Below are positions 1 through 7,728 of a stretch of 37,175 bases of DNA, one piece after another. The translations under genes were made by a program, and so were the position numbers. This stretch comes from Lachnospiraceae bacterium. Lineage in GTDB: Bacteria; Bacillota; Clostridia; Lachnospirales; Lachnospiraceae. The notes under the pieces were generated by a model that made no database searches, had not been told where the DNA came from, and saw only the letters and a program-made list of their open reading frames with translations. Location: contig JAAWOG010000034.1 in the NCBI GenBank assembly GCA_022799355.1, forward strand, positions 1-37,175, written 5' to 3'. The stretch's first letter is position 1. The number at the start of each line of letters is the position of its first letter.

Positions 1-1
1 A

Positions 2-190
2 TCCGTGGGCAATGTCTCCCAGAAGGTTTTGACCGCGAATCTGCGCTCCATGGAGGCGAGCGGCCTGCTCACCCGGAAGGTATATGCGGAGGTGCCTCCC
101 CGGGTGGAATATACTTTAACGGAGACAGGATACAGCCTGAAACCGATTTTAGACGCCATGGTGGCCTGGGGGGTGGAATACAAAGCATAG
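2..190 (+). CDS. HxlR-family transcriptional regulator, C-terminal part (cut by window edge)
   Basis: Partial gene; the frame is open to the left edge. The visible 62 residues hold the end of a winged helix-turn-helix: a recognition-helix segment (VSQKVLTANLRSMEASGLL), the wing (RKVYAEVPPRVEYTLTETG) and the closing helix (LKPILDAMVAWG). This order is typical of HxlR/MarR-like regulators, small dimeric DNA-binding proteins often linked to redox or aldehyde stress. The next gene on the same strand, a methyltransferase, starts about 130 bp downstream and could be co-transcribed. The effector and the N-terminal half are not visible. Confidence 0.85.
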   Translation, partial: SVGNVSQKVLTANLRSMEASGLLTRKVYAEVPPRVEYTLTETGYSLKPILDAMVAWGVEYKA

Positions 191-320
191 CATTCCGGAA
201 AGAGGGACTGAGAAGGCAGAAAAAAGCGGGAGAGGAATGACAGGCTTATGGGAAGTTCGGCCGTTTCAACAGGGAAAAGGGGATGAAGAGAGGGCGGTTG
301 CTAAGAAACGAGGGGATTGT

Positions 321-1178
321 ATGCAGAATCAGGACATCAGGGAATATTTTTCCCGCATAGGCATCCAAAAGATTACCAAGCTGGACACGGCATTGCTGGA
401 GGCCTTCGGGAAGGAAGAGGGTGAGAGGCATATAGAGCGTCTGGACGAACTGTTTGGACGCTCCGAAGAGAGGCTGCTTTGCGGGACGGGCGGTACGGTG
501 TACCTCCACCGCCAGGAGGAGCTTGTGGCGTATATGAACCAGAGCCTGAAGATGAGCCTTCTGGCGGCTTCCTTTTATGACCGGGTGTTTTTCAAGAGAG
601 CCGCGGAGTTTCTGCTGGAATATGCGTCCTGCTTTGCAGAGGATATTTTCGACATGGGCTGCGGGAATGGGATTCTCACTTGCTTCCTTGCCCTGCAGCA
701 TCCGGATTCCCATGTGACGGGGCTGGATTTATCCAAAGAGGCGGTCTGCGTGGCAGGTGAGCTGGCGGGGAAGCTGAGGCTGCAGAATGTGTATTTTATG
801 CGCAATGTGCAGGAAATGAAGAAAGTACAAGAAGCGCAGAAAGTACAGGAATGCGGCACACTGCTTTCCTGCCGCACGGCGCACGAAAATGTGGCGTGGA
901 GGCCTCTCTGTGAGGAAAATGCGGCTGCGGCCCTGACGGCGGAGGAGCAGGAGCAGAGACACCGGCAGTATGCGGGTGTGCTTTCGGCGCTGATAAAGCC
1001 CCGGGGGTATCTGGTCAGCGTGGAGCGCTATGATGACGATAGAGCATATGCAGGACTGGTCCGCGCGCTGGAGCGGCAGGGGCTTTTGCAGGTTAAGGGG
1101 ACGCATATGCAGTTTTCCTGCAAATGCGGGGATGGGACAGGTACCTTTCAGACAGGGATTTTTCAAAAAACCGGATAA
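321..1178 (+). CDS. class I SAM-dependent methyltransferase
   Basis: 285 residues from the ATG at 321, preferred over an upstream start at 237 because AGGGG sits just before it and the 28 extra residues look non-native. Motif I is clear (FDMGCGNGILTCF, about residues 110-122) and is followed by the acidic motif II residue in GLDLS (D136), so the protein should bind S-adenosylmethionine. A poorly conserved insert rich in KVQE repeats follows (about residues 160-185). The C-terminal half resembles methyltransferases in which the product strand carries an ISVERYDDD-like segment. Substrate unknown. It lies tail to tail with the Nudix gene, three bases apart. Confidence 0.8.
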   Translation: MQNQDIREYFSRIGIQKITKLDTALLEAFGKEEGERHIERLDELFGRSEERLLCGTGGTVYLHRQEELVAYMNQSLKMSLLAASFYDRVFFKRAAEFLLEYASCFAEDIFDMGCGNGILTCFLALQHPDSHVTGLDLSKEAVCVAGELAGKLRLQNVYFMRNVQEMKKVQEAQKVQECGTLLSCRTAHENVAWRPLCEENAAAALTAEEQEQRHRQYAGVLSALIKPRGYLVSVERYDDDRAYAGLVRALERQGLLQVKGTHMQFSCKCGDGTGTFQTGIFQKTG

Positions 1179-1199
1179 AAGTTAATCGAAAACGGTTTT
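1167..1199. terminator. possible shared terminator of two convergent genes
   Basis: AAAACCG (1167-1173) and CGGTTTT (1193-1199) form a 7-bp inverted repeat that spans both stop codons of the convergent methyltransferase and Nudix genes. The loop is 19 nt and the stem AT-rich, so this is a weak call. Confidence 0.35.
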
Positions 1200-1802
1200 C
1201 CAGTTATCAGACAGACAGGCGTCAAAGCACATGTCTATCTGTTCCTCATTATTCTTCTCCGTGGCAAGGGCGGGCAGCCTTCCCCTCTCAAAGTAATCGC
1301 TGGAGACGGTTTCTATATTGGCTTTAAATCCGCCCCCAATTACTGTGCAGAGCACAAAAATCTTGCACACCTTGTAGGCATAAACGGGTAAATTGTGCTT
1401 TTCCCTGTCCTGTACCGCGATGACCATATCGGCTGTCACATCCAGTCCGGCTTCTTCCTTTACCTCTTTTATCACGTTCTCCTTCACGGAGACATTGACA
1501 TCGACCCATCCACCGGGCAGCGACCAGGAGCCGTTTTTCTCCTGTACCAGCAGAATTTTGCCATCCTGGAAAATTGCGGCACGGCAGTCTATTTTGGGGG
1601 TCTGGTATCCGATTTCGCTGCAGAATAAATTTCTGACTTTATCCATTGGAATCGCCGATTTGAAGGAAATCATTTCCGCAGCGATTTCACGGATCCTCTC
1701 ATAGCGCTCTCTGTCAAACTCGTCCCTTCCATAGAAAATTCCTGCCTGTGCCAGGCTCTGTAGCTCTACGGCCCACTGCAGCCATTTTTCATTCTGCTCC
1801 AT
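1182..1802 (-). CDS. Nudix hydrolase with N-terminal Nudix-associated helical domain
   Basis: 206 residues. Residues 1-65 are helical and resemble the N-terminal extension of ADP-ribose/nucleoside-diphosphate hydrolases of the YjhB type. The Nudix box starts at SLPGGWVDV (about residues 95-102) and ends at KEVKEEAGL (112-120). E113, E116 and E117, which would bind metal, are present. The first Glu of the box (G-x5-E) is a Val at position 104 and the Arg of REUXEE is Lys, so the box is imperfect but probably functional. Such enzymes hydrolyse X-linked nucleoside diphosphates in the cytoplasm; the substrate cannot be read from sequence. Start ATG is preceded by AGGAAG. Confidence 0.85.
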   Translation of the reverse strand: MEQNEKWLQWAVELQSLAQAGIFYGRDEFDRERYERIREIAAEMISFKSAIPMDKVRNLFCSEIGYQTPKIDCRAAIFQDGKILLVQEKNGSWSLPGGWVDVNVSVKENVIKEVKEEAGLDVTADMVIAVQDREKHNLPVYAYKVCKIFVLCTVIGGGFKANIETVSSDYFERGRLPALATEKNNEEQIDMCFDACLSDNWKTVFD

Positions 1803-1889
1803 ACATTCTTCCTGCTCTATACATTTATTTTAATCCATGGATTTATACTGTTCCATGCACTTCTTCCGTTCCAAATGTTCATTTTGCCT

Positions 1890-2231
1890 CGTGTGCTCTT
1901 CCTGTTCCATCGTTTTCCTGTCGGTTTCTCCGGTACTCCAGGGGAGTACAGCGCATGTATCAGCCTTTTGCTTAGTCTATTGGATGGAGCAGCTGAACAA
2001 AACCGGAGGCAGGCAATTCTCCGGCCGCACGAATACAAAGTCCGCTCTGCTTTGCCCCCGGGCGGTAATCCGGACTTCTGCTTCCTCTGCGGAAGGGTTT
2101 ATGCTTATTTTGACATTCAAAATTTCACCTTTCCGTATGCTTCCTGCTTTGTATTCAAATGGAGAAAGCCATTCCTGCCTTTTTAGGGCCCGCGCAAGAA
2201 TGTATAAGGAATTCGCTATTCCAAACTACAG
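1890..2231 (-). pseudogene. decayed coding remnant between the Nudix and GNAT genes
   Basis: No complete gene lies here, but the minus strand has protein-like stretches. One frame is open from about 2228 to 1978 without an ATG and reads like real protein (KGEILNVKISINPSAEEAE, then a stop). Two other frames, taken together across a shift, resemble the C-terminus of an AraC-type DNA-binding domain (RRIACLRFCSAAPSNRLSKR, then CTPLEYRRNR near 1940). The two readings overlap, so at most one is right. I see no usable start and treat it as a remnant. Confidence 0.3.
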
Positions 2232-2756
2232 GGATGAGGAATAACAGTTATACAGAATTTCTCCGGAATCCTTTGTCAGATCCTTCACCAGATAACCGCA
2301 GGTAAAGGGAAAGAAGTCGAATTTCTCAGTGCCGGTATGGAGAAAGCCATAAGCTTCATACCACTTTCGCAACACCTGGTTTTCCTCTACAATGCCTATG
2401 CGCATTCTGGTACAATTCATAGACCGGGCCTTTTCAAACGCATTTTTCAGCAGCCGGCCTCCGATTTTCTTGTGCCTGTAATCCGGAAGAACACACAAAT
2501 TATTCAGTTCGCATTCCTGGTTGTCCAGGAGCAGCAGAGAGTAATATCCCACAACTTTTCCGGCTTCAAAATACCCGTACATAGGACGATGTTCTACATT
2601 CAGATGCCAGAGTAGTCTTTCCTCATTCGTTGCGGACGCAGTAAATCTCGGGGCATTTTCCTCCGTAATTCCAAATTCTGCCGCCACTGTTCCAAAGCTT
2701 TCTTTCATCACCATTACACATTGCGGGATATCTGCCTGGCAGATTTTTCTTATCAT
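2226..2756 (-). CDS. GNAT-family N-acetyltransferase
   Basis: 176 residues, full length for a single GNAT domain. Starts with the beta-1/alpha-1 pattern MIRKICQADIPQCVMVMKES. Strand 4 and the acetyl-CoA pyrophosphate loop are visible as LNNLCVLPDYRHKKIGGRLL (about residues 84-103), where R-H-K-K-I-G-G-R matches the Q/R-x-x-G-x-G/A signature. The C-terminal WYEAYGF motif is also typical. It should transfer an acetyl group from acetyl-CoA to an amine; the acceptor is unknown. The ATG has GAGGTAAAG upstream. No partner gene is obvious. Confidence 0.88.
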   Translation of the reverse strand: MIRKICQADIPQCVMVMKESFGTVAAEFGITEENAPRFTASATNEERLLWHLNVEHRPMYGYFEAGKVVGYYSLLLLDNQECELNNLCVLPDYRHKKIGGRLLKNAFEKARSMNCTRMRIGIVEENQVLRKWYEAYGFLHTGTEKFDFFPFTCGYLVKDLTKDSGEILYNCYSSSL

Positions 2757-3399
2757 GACTTTACCTCTGCATATTATTTATGCGCTCTTACTATACATTT
2801 CCGCTGCTCCGAAACCTTCTGCCTTTGGTTCGCAGCATTCGCTTTTCACGCCTATTCTAACACATTTCCGGGTTTTCCGCAATCCAGGTTAATTTTGCTA
2901 TAACATCATCTTTCCTCTTTTTCCAAATCATGATACGATAGAACCTGGATCATAAAAAATGCGAAGCGCTATGGCCTGTTGTCTGTCATTAGTCCTGGGC
3001 TGCTCTGTGCCGCCTGCGGCCGCCTGAAAGAGGATGGCCTGGCGCCCGTGTATGGGCGCCGGACGGAAGCGGTGTAACGGAAACCGGCACCGCTTCCGAA
3101 GGCAGTCTGTGGGCGGAAAACAACACATAAGGGAAAGCTGACATATCTGTCAGGCGAAACGCAAAACGGCATTTATGCAGGACAGACAAAAAACAAAAAA
3201 ATTTAAAAAGACTGAAAGGATTGCAAAGTCCGCACCGTATTATTATTGAAACCCGAAAACAAGCAGCGTATTTTGCTGGCTCAATTTATGGCCTGCGGCC
3301 GCAATTACTGTTAGGTCCTGTTCCTGCCATTGCCCGACGGCGGCATGGAAGCGGGGACGGGAAAAGAGGAATGACCGGGCCCGCAGGCCGCGGAAAGGT
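2757..3399. other. 643-bp intergenic region with strong inverted repeats
   Basis: No credible gene on either strand. It contains GGCGCCC/GGGCGCC (near 3042-3060, 6-nt loop) and an 11-bp inverted repeat CGGAAGCGGTG/CACCGCTTCCG (near 3066-3100), followed by an A-rich tract near 3188-3206. I could not match this to a riboswitch class; the GGAAGCGGTG box only loosely recalls a cobalamin riboswitch. The distal part holds the promoter listed separately. Confidence 0.5.
3246..3274 (+). promoter_or_regulatory. sigma-A-type promoter for the His-rich protein/sigma/anti-sigma cluster
   Basis: TTGAAA (3246-3251), a 17-bp spacer and TATTTT (3269-3274), about 125 bp before the start at 3400. Spacing is ideal and each box deviates by one or two bases from TTGACA/TATAAT. 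Confidence 0.5.
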
Positions 3400-3771
3400 A
3401 TGGTGAAGGAAATGAAAAGGATGAAGAAGGTTGTATTGGTTCTCGCGGCGGTACTGGTTTTGGGGCAGACAATGTCCATGACCGCCATGGCGCACGGGCA
3501 TGGCAGAGGCCATCACAGGACGAGGGTTGTTTACAGCCAGTGCAATGTGGATGGCTGCAATGTGACTGCGGTGCATGAGCATGACGGCGTCTACTGTTAC
3601 GGACATACCCTTTGGGACGGGCATGATTATCATCAGGTCTGCGACGTGGAGGGATGTACGGAGATAACTGAGCACGAGCATGACGGCGTGTACTGTCTGC
3701 CGCATTGCAGCAATGACGGCCACAGCTATCATGATTCCGGACATTGCGGGGGACATCGCAGGTGCAGATAA
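3400..3771 (+). CDS. secreted His/Cys-rich protein with duplicated C-x4-C-x12-C motif
   Basis: 123 residues. A basic start and hydrophobic core (VVLVLAAVLVLGQT) followed by SMTAMA form a signal peptide ending near residue 31, so the mature part is exported. The mature part has two repeats, residues 48-69 and 81-102, each C-x4-C, then HEHDGVYC and a final His, plus a His-rich run HGHGRGHH after the cleavage site. This composition suggests binding of a soft or transition metal, but no family is recognised. GGAAAGG precedes the ATG; an in-frame ATG at 3412 is an alternative. The ECF sigma gene begins 19 bp downstream, so the three genes probably form one operon. Confidence 0.75.
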   Translation: MVKEMKRMKKVVLVLAAVLVLGQTMSMTAMAHGHGRGHHRTRVVYSQCNVDGCNVTAVHEHDGVYCYGHTLWDGHDYHQVCDVEGCTEITEHEHDGVYCLPHCSNDGHSYHDSGHCGGHRRCR

Positions 3772-3790
3772 GAGTTTGACTGAGGTGACA

Positions 3791-4276
3791 ATGAGAAGCG
3801 AAGCTGAGGCCAGCCGGGCGGTTGATCTGTATGCGGATACCGTCCGGCGCATCTGTTTTATGCATTTGAAAAACTATGCCGACGTGGAGGACGTATTCCA
3901 GGAGGTGTTTCTGAAATACATCCTCCATGACAGGGAGTTTGAGAGCGATGCCCATGAAAAGGCATGGCTTATTCGTGTTGCGATCAATGCCTGTAGAGAT
4001 CTGCTGCGGAGTCCGTTCCGCAGAAGGGTGTGTTCTATCGAGGAGGTAAATACCGAGCCGTTCTATATACAGAAAACAGAGGGGGAGCTGTTGAATTATA
4101 TTCTGGGCATGCCGTCGAAGTACAGGGATGTCCTTTATTTGTTTTATTACGAGGGATATACTGCCGTTGAGATTGCCGGGATCATGGGCCGAAAGGAAAA
4201 TACGATTTATACATGGCTGGACCGCGCAAGGAAGGCTTTGAGGGAACAATTGGGAGGTGAGCCAATTGGAGAATAA
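3791..4276 (+). CDS. ECF-type RNA polymerase sigma factor
   Basis: 161 residues from the ATG at 3791, chosen because GAGGTG lies 4 bp upstream and because earlier starts would run through the His-rich gene. Region 2 is seen in NYADVEDVFQEVFLKYI, and region 4 as a helix-turn-helix in YTAVEIAGIMGRKENTIYTW. No N- or C-terminal extensions. It should direct RNA polymerase to a small regulon, probably including its own operon, when released from the membrane anti-sigma factor encoded immediately downstream, whose start overlaps or directly follows this gene's last codons. Confidence 0.9.
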   Translation: MRSEAEASRAVDLYADTVRRICFMHLKNYADVEDVFQEVFLKYILHDREFESDAHEKAWLIRVAINACRDLLRSPFRRRVCSIEEVNTEPFYIQKTEGELLNYILGMPSKYRDVLYLFYYEGYTAVEIAGIMGRKENTIYTWLDRARKALREQLGGEPIGE

Positions 4277-5120
4277 ATTATTCGGGATTTTTGATAAAAT
4301 TCATGCCGAGGAGGAACTGAAGAAAAGGACTACCGATTACCTGTTCGTGCAGATCGGGAGGAGACAGCACAGGAAAATGAGGTATGCTATGGCCCTGGCG
4401 TCCCTCATGCTGTTTCTGGTATGCGGAGGTCTGTCCTGGAAGATATATTTTACGCCGGTTGCATATATAGATATAGACGTGAATCCGTCTATTGAACTTA
4501 CCTTGAACCGTTTTGGAAAGGTGATCCAATCAGATGCTTACAATGAGGACGGCACAAGGCTTTTGAGCGGGATAAACCTGCGGCATGCCGATTACAGCGA
4601 GGCCTTTGAGAGACTGCTGATGGCGATGAACGGGGAAGGCTACTTTGCCGGGCAGGACAGCCTGCTGTGCGTGACCGTGCAGACAAACGGAAAAAACCGG
4701 GAAAACCGTATACAGGAGGGCCTGCGGAGAGCGGTAGCCCTCATCAGCCAGAGCCAGCATTGCGATATCTCCACAGAGATTTTCAGCGTCTCGGAGGAGG
4801 TGAAGCACTGCGCCGACGAGAATCATATCAGTCCGGCCAAATATCTTGCCATCCAGGAGCTGATGGAAGTGGATCCCGAGACGGACTTCGAGAAGTGCAG
4901 GGAGCGATCCGTCCATGAACTGCGGCAGCAGACGGAGGAGCACTGCAGGAGCCACCACGGGGAGGAGAACGGGAAGCAGGGAAACGGGGTGACGGAAAGC
5001 GGAACGCAAGGGAATGAGGCCCAGGAGAACGGAACACAGAGCAGTGAGGCACAGGAAAACGGAACACAGGGCGGCGGGAATCATTCCCATGGCCATGGCC
5101 CCGGCGGGCAGCATCGCTGA
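4266..5120 (+). CDS. RsgI-like transmembrane anti-sigma factor with His-rich extracellular tail
   Basis: 284 residues from TTG 4266, which has GGGAGGTGA at good spacing; the GTG at 4257 lies inside that ribosome binding site and is less likely. Cytoplasmic residues 1-38 should bind the sigma factor encoded upstream. One membrane helix spans about 40-62 (MALASLMLFLVCGGLSW). Outside the membrane follows the RsgI-type block AYIDIDVNPSIELTLNRFG (about 67-84). The tail is low complexity, with repeats of the type NGTQ-S/G-SEAQE, ending HSHGHGPGGQHR. The His-rich end echoes the exported His-rich protein at the head of the operon, suggesting that ligand or metal binding outside controls sigma release. 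Confidence 0.85.
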   Translation: MENKLFGIFDKIHAEEELKKRTTDYLFVQIGRRQHRKMRYAMALASLMLFLVCGGLSWKIYFTPVAYIDIDVNPSIELTLNRFGKVIQSDAYNEDGTRLLSGINLRHADYSEAFERLLMAMNGEGYFAGQDSLLCVTVQTNGKNRENRIQEGLRRAVALISQSQHCDISTEIFSVSEEVKHCADENHISPAKYLAIQELMEVDPETDFEKCRERSVHELRQQTEEHCRSHHGEENGKQGNGVTESGTQGNEAQENGTQSSEAQENGTQGGGNHSHGHGPGGQHR

Positions 5121-5237
5121 AGTGTCTTGTACACTTTCTCATAGGGCTGGGAGAGCATATACGCAATCTGAAGGCCGTCTGTAAAATCACCGCACTCATG
5201 GTCAGCTGTGTGCAGGGAATCTTCGCCATACCCCTGC

Positions 5238-5393
5238 GGCCTGCGGGATAACGACCTCTGCATTATCCTGTCCAATGCCCTGGACAATGCCATTCATGCC
5301 TGCCGGGAAATAGGGGGCATGGCGGAGCGGTATATCCGGGTGTCGAGGCGCATTCAGGGGGATTTCCTTCTGATAGAAATAGAGAACAGGTTT
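5238..5393 (+). pseudogene. fragment of a GHKL sensor histidine kinase (AgrC/LytS-type ATPase domain)
   Basis: In one frame the DNA encodes LRDNDLCIILSNALDNAIHA followed by RYIRVSRRIQGDFLLIEIEN. This is the N-box (N-x3-DNAI-x-A) and next strands of a GHKL ATPase domain from a peptide-responsive kinase. The kinase's sensor and dimerisation parts and the downstream ATP-lid glycines are absent. The fragment stops at the end of the convergent AraC gene, so it is a scrap left by a deletion. Confidence 0.7.
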
Positions 5394-6292
5394 CATGTGG
5401 AGAACAGCTCCCGGGGGGAGGAGAGCTTCCGATATTCGGAGGGTGTCCTTCCATATTTTTCCCGGAATGCCCGGGTAAAATAGGAGTGGTTCCGAAAACC
5501 GCAGTTTTCCGCGATATCAATCACCTTCAGACGTGTATCCGATAACTGCCGGGCAGCCAGCTCCAGACGGTAATTGATCAGATAGGCGTTAAAGCTCGTT
5601 CCGGTCAGCTCCCGAAATAATTTCATAAAGTGACTCTCCGATAAGCCGCATTGCAGTGCGGCTTTTTGTACGGTAACCTTCTGATCGTAAAAGTGCTGTA
5701 CATAGTAAAGAGCATTTTTCAGCTGGCTGCAGGACAGATGCAACAACCGGTGATCGCTGGAGGAAGCCGCGTATTGGTTCATGCAGTGCAGGAGCAGGAA
5801 CAGCTGGGATTTCATCAGCAGCTCGTGGGTGGAGTAGCCGTCCCTGCGATGCTCCAGTATGGACAGGAGGCAGGGGGCTACGGCCCGGTTGAAAGAGGAG
5901 TCTGCCGGATGAAAGCATTCCATGGATTTTTTGCCGTTCAGAAAGGGCAGGACATATTTGGTATAACAGGGATCGTCCCCCGCTCCTTTGAAAAGAGAGG
6001 GGTGGAACATGATGTTATAGTATTCCCCGGTCTCTCCGCCGGATTGGTCGATGGAATGCACTCCGCGGGGGAGGACCACCACCAGATCCCCGGCGCAGAG
6101 CCTGTAAGCCTGCCCCCATACCGTGACCAGAACCTGCCCCCGGATACCGTAAATCAGCTCAAAATCGTCATGCCAGTGCAGGGGGAAGGAAGGGATGAGT
6201 TCGGGGATAATGCTGTGGTAGACGGTATACGGAAGGGCGGCGGTTCCGTGGGTTTTGGTTTCATGTACGGGCATGCTCTCCATATTGTTCAT
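5393..6292 (-). CDS. AraC-family transcriptional regulator with cupin sensor domain
   Basis: 299 residues, full length. An N-terminal cupin (about 30-110) shows the metal/ligand-pocket pattern FPLHWHDDFELIYGIRG and GDLVVVLPRGVHSI. The C-terminal pair of helix-turn-helices (about 190-290) shows VQKAALQCGLSESHFMKLF and IDIAENCGFRNHSYFTRAF, ending in the usual GRTPSEYRK. Such proteins usually regulate a neighbouring sugar or sugar-alcohol operon in response to a small ligand, but no such operon adjoins it. AAGGAG precedes the start. It lies 80 bp downstream of the GNAT gene on the same strand and may be co-transcribed with it. Confidence 0.92.
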   Translation of the reverse strand: MNNMESMPVHETKTHGTAALPYTVYHSIIPELIPSFPLHWHDDFELIYGIRGQVLVTVWGQAYRLCAGDLVVVLPRGVHSIDQSGGETGEYYNIMFHPSLFKGAGDDPCYTKYVLPFLNGKKSMECFHPADSSFNRAVAPCLLSILEHRRDGYSTHELLMKSQLFLLLHCMNQYAASSSDHRLLHLSCSQLKNALYYVQHFYDQKVTVQKAALQCGLSESHFMKLFRELTGTSFNAYLINYRLELAARQLSDTRLKVIDIAENCGFRNHSYFTRAFREKYGRTPSEYRKLSSPRELFST

Positions 6293-6372
6293 ATTCTCCT
6301 TGGTTTTGATTCAGGGTGTTGATAAGATCAATTTACCCTTTATCCGTCATTTCAGCAAATTCAAATTTGATG

Positions 6373-6984
6373 CTATAACTGAATCCAATAACGCTGTTCC
6401 ATATGTCCGTCTTCTTCTACTTCATTTTCCAACACGCCCCCGTTTTTGATGATTGATTTCGCCGAACCAATGTTATCCTTGTCGCAGGTTATCAATACAT
6501 TTTCTATACCGAGTTTTCTGCATTCTTCCAATGCTAGGCCGATCATTGCCGTCGCATACCCTTTTCTTCTCTCACTGGGCCTGATGCCGGCGCCTATGTG
6601 ACCGCCGGTTTTCAGCAGTTCTTCATTCAGATGGTGGCGAATGTTAACAGCCCCTACAAAGATATTTCTATCTTTTTCAAGGCAGAATAAAGTGGTGTCA
6701 GGAACCGGGCCATTTTCAGTTTTTTTCATGGAATGTTCTTCTATGGAATGATTTTCCTCCATGGAATGATTTTCCTCCATGGAATGATTTTCCTCCATAG
6801 GATGCCATCCCTCCATTGTATCAAGGCATTTCACGTAATGATCAAAATCATGAAAATCGGTTACCCATATTTTTCTTGGAGATACATTTGTGTGATTTAC
6901 TATAATGTCGTTCTTCCACTCTGTCAGCATTTCAATCAGCTGTTCCATATAATCATTAGTTGCTCTTACAAGCTCAATATTCAT
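6373..6984 (-). CDS. GNAT-family N-acetyltransferase with an in-frame minisatellite
   Basis: 203 residues. The first 55 residues are the usual GNAT start (RATNDYMEQLIEMLTEW). The fold resumes at VPDTTLFCLEKDRNIFVGAV, with the acetyl-CoA loop GAGIRPSERRKGYATAMIGL and the closing NIGSAKSIIKNGG. Between them, residues about 63-80 are three perfect copies of MEENHS followed by a degenerate copy. Apart from that insert, length and motifs are normal, so the enzyme probably works; the insert would be a flexible acidic loop. Start ATG has GGAGA upstream and overlaps the end of the frameshifted gene before it by 11 bp, which implies an operon. Confidence 0.88.
   Translation of the reverse strand: MNIELVRATNDYMEQLIEMLTEWKNDIIVNHTNVSPRKIWVTDFHDFDHYVKCLDTMEGWHPMEENHSMEENHSMEENHSIEEHSMKKTENGPVPDTTLFCLEKDRNIFVGAVNIRHHLNEELLKTGGHIGAGIRPSERRKGYATAMIGLALEECRKLGIENVLITCDKDNIGSAKSIIKNGGVLENEVEEDGHMEQRYWIQL
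6728..6796 (-). repeat. 18-bp tandem repeat inside the GNAT gene
   Basis: Three identical 18-bp units (6743-6760, 6761-6778, 6779-6796; plus-strand unit ATGGAATGATTTTCCTCC) and a 15-bp diverged unit at 6728-6742. The unit is a multiple of three, so copy-number change keeps the frame. Confidence 0.95.
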
Positions 6985-7274
6985 TTTTTTCTCCGTACTT
7001 TAATCCCAAAGAGGGTTTACGCTTTTCCTCAATGTAATTGAATTGCTGCAGAATAAACTCGCCCAATTCCTTTGCGGAAACGGAGGCGCTTATGGCAATA
7101 TCATTTTTTCCCGATTTCTGCTGTATCCATGGGATAATCGTAAATAACGGCTGCCTCAGAAATATTTTTAATTTGCAGGACAGGGACAAATAAAATCTGT
7201 TTTTTATTTATCAGATCTACGCTCAAGCCATGACGGCAGACCCCGGTTATATCGTACAAGCTATCATCGAACAT
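6974..7274 (-). pseudogene. small unidentified protein gene broken by a one-base frameshift
   Basis: A strong GGAGGA (7281-7286) is followed 6 bp later by ATG 7274. The frame reads MFDDSLYDITGVCRHGLSVD and continues for about 57 residues to a TGA near 7101-7103, directly after a run of six A (plus-strand T6 at 7104-7109). The reading continues in the next frame as NDIAISASVSAKELGEFI to a stop at 6974. Removing one A would give one protein of about 99 residues. The family is not recognised; its alternating small strands could suit an immunity-type or regulatory protein, but that is only a guess. Real mutation, slippage-tolerant gene or sequencing error are all possible. Confidence 0.65.
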
Positions 7275-7728
7275 TATCATTCCTCCAAATCCTGATTATA
7301 ATTAGATGATTTTTAAGGAAAAAGCATTGCGAACCCTGATAAGGGAAATGAGGGAAATAAAATCACATAAAATATTATAACATAAAATATACCGAAATTG
7401 GCAAAATGATTGAAATGTTTTCAAAAAAACAAAACATCTGAATCCTGAAAAGGGCAAAGTGACAGAGAGCAATACCTTCTGCCGCCTGCGATGCAAATAC
7501 AGGTTCGTTTTCGGGGGAAAGAAAATAGGATTATGTTAATATTTAAGGACTATACTGCAAGAATTATATAAAATATAATAGTATAATGCCAGTATAGTCG
7601 ACCGGGAGGGCGAAGAAATAAGACAGATATAAGGCTGATAAGTATCAGCAAAACGCCGCAGGATGCGGTCCTTTGGCGCTGGCACCGGAGAAAATATCTG
7701 CCCCTGCCGGAAAAGGAGGCAACAAAAT
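7275..7728. other. AT-rich regulatory region before the GH13 gene
   Basis: No gene seen. It holds the inverted repeat listed next, candidate -10 boxes TATAAT at 7574-7579 and 7582-7587 without a good -35 box, and AAAGGAGG just before the GH13 start. The missing -35 fits a promoter that needs an activator. Confidence 0.5.
7548..7599. promoter_or_regulatory. 10-bp inverted repeat bracketing the GH13 promoter
   Basis: GACTATACTG (7548-7557) and CAGTATAGTC (7590-7599) are perfect inverted copies 42 bp apart, enclosing two TATAAT boxes. The spacing is close to four helical turns, as for operator halves bound by one regulator; a long-loop RNA hairpin is the alternative. Confidence 0.5.

Noticed and set aside
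2990-3110. Cobalamin riboswitch
   Set aside because: GGAAGCGGTG resembles one box, but the other conserved boxes are missing and the downstream gene is not cobalamin-related.
4257-4265. GTG start for the anti-sigma gene
   Set aside because: It falls within GGGAGGTGA, which is better used as ribosome binding site for TTG 4266.
5081-5293. Minus-strand frame reading DGLQIAYMLSQPYEKVYKTL
   Set aside because: Looks protein-like over 40 residues but has no match I know and overlaps the anti-sigma end and the GHKL scrap; too weak to annotate.
6728-6796. CRISPR-like repeats
   Set aside because: 18-bp units with no spacers, inside a coding gene.
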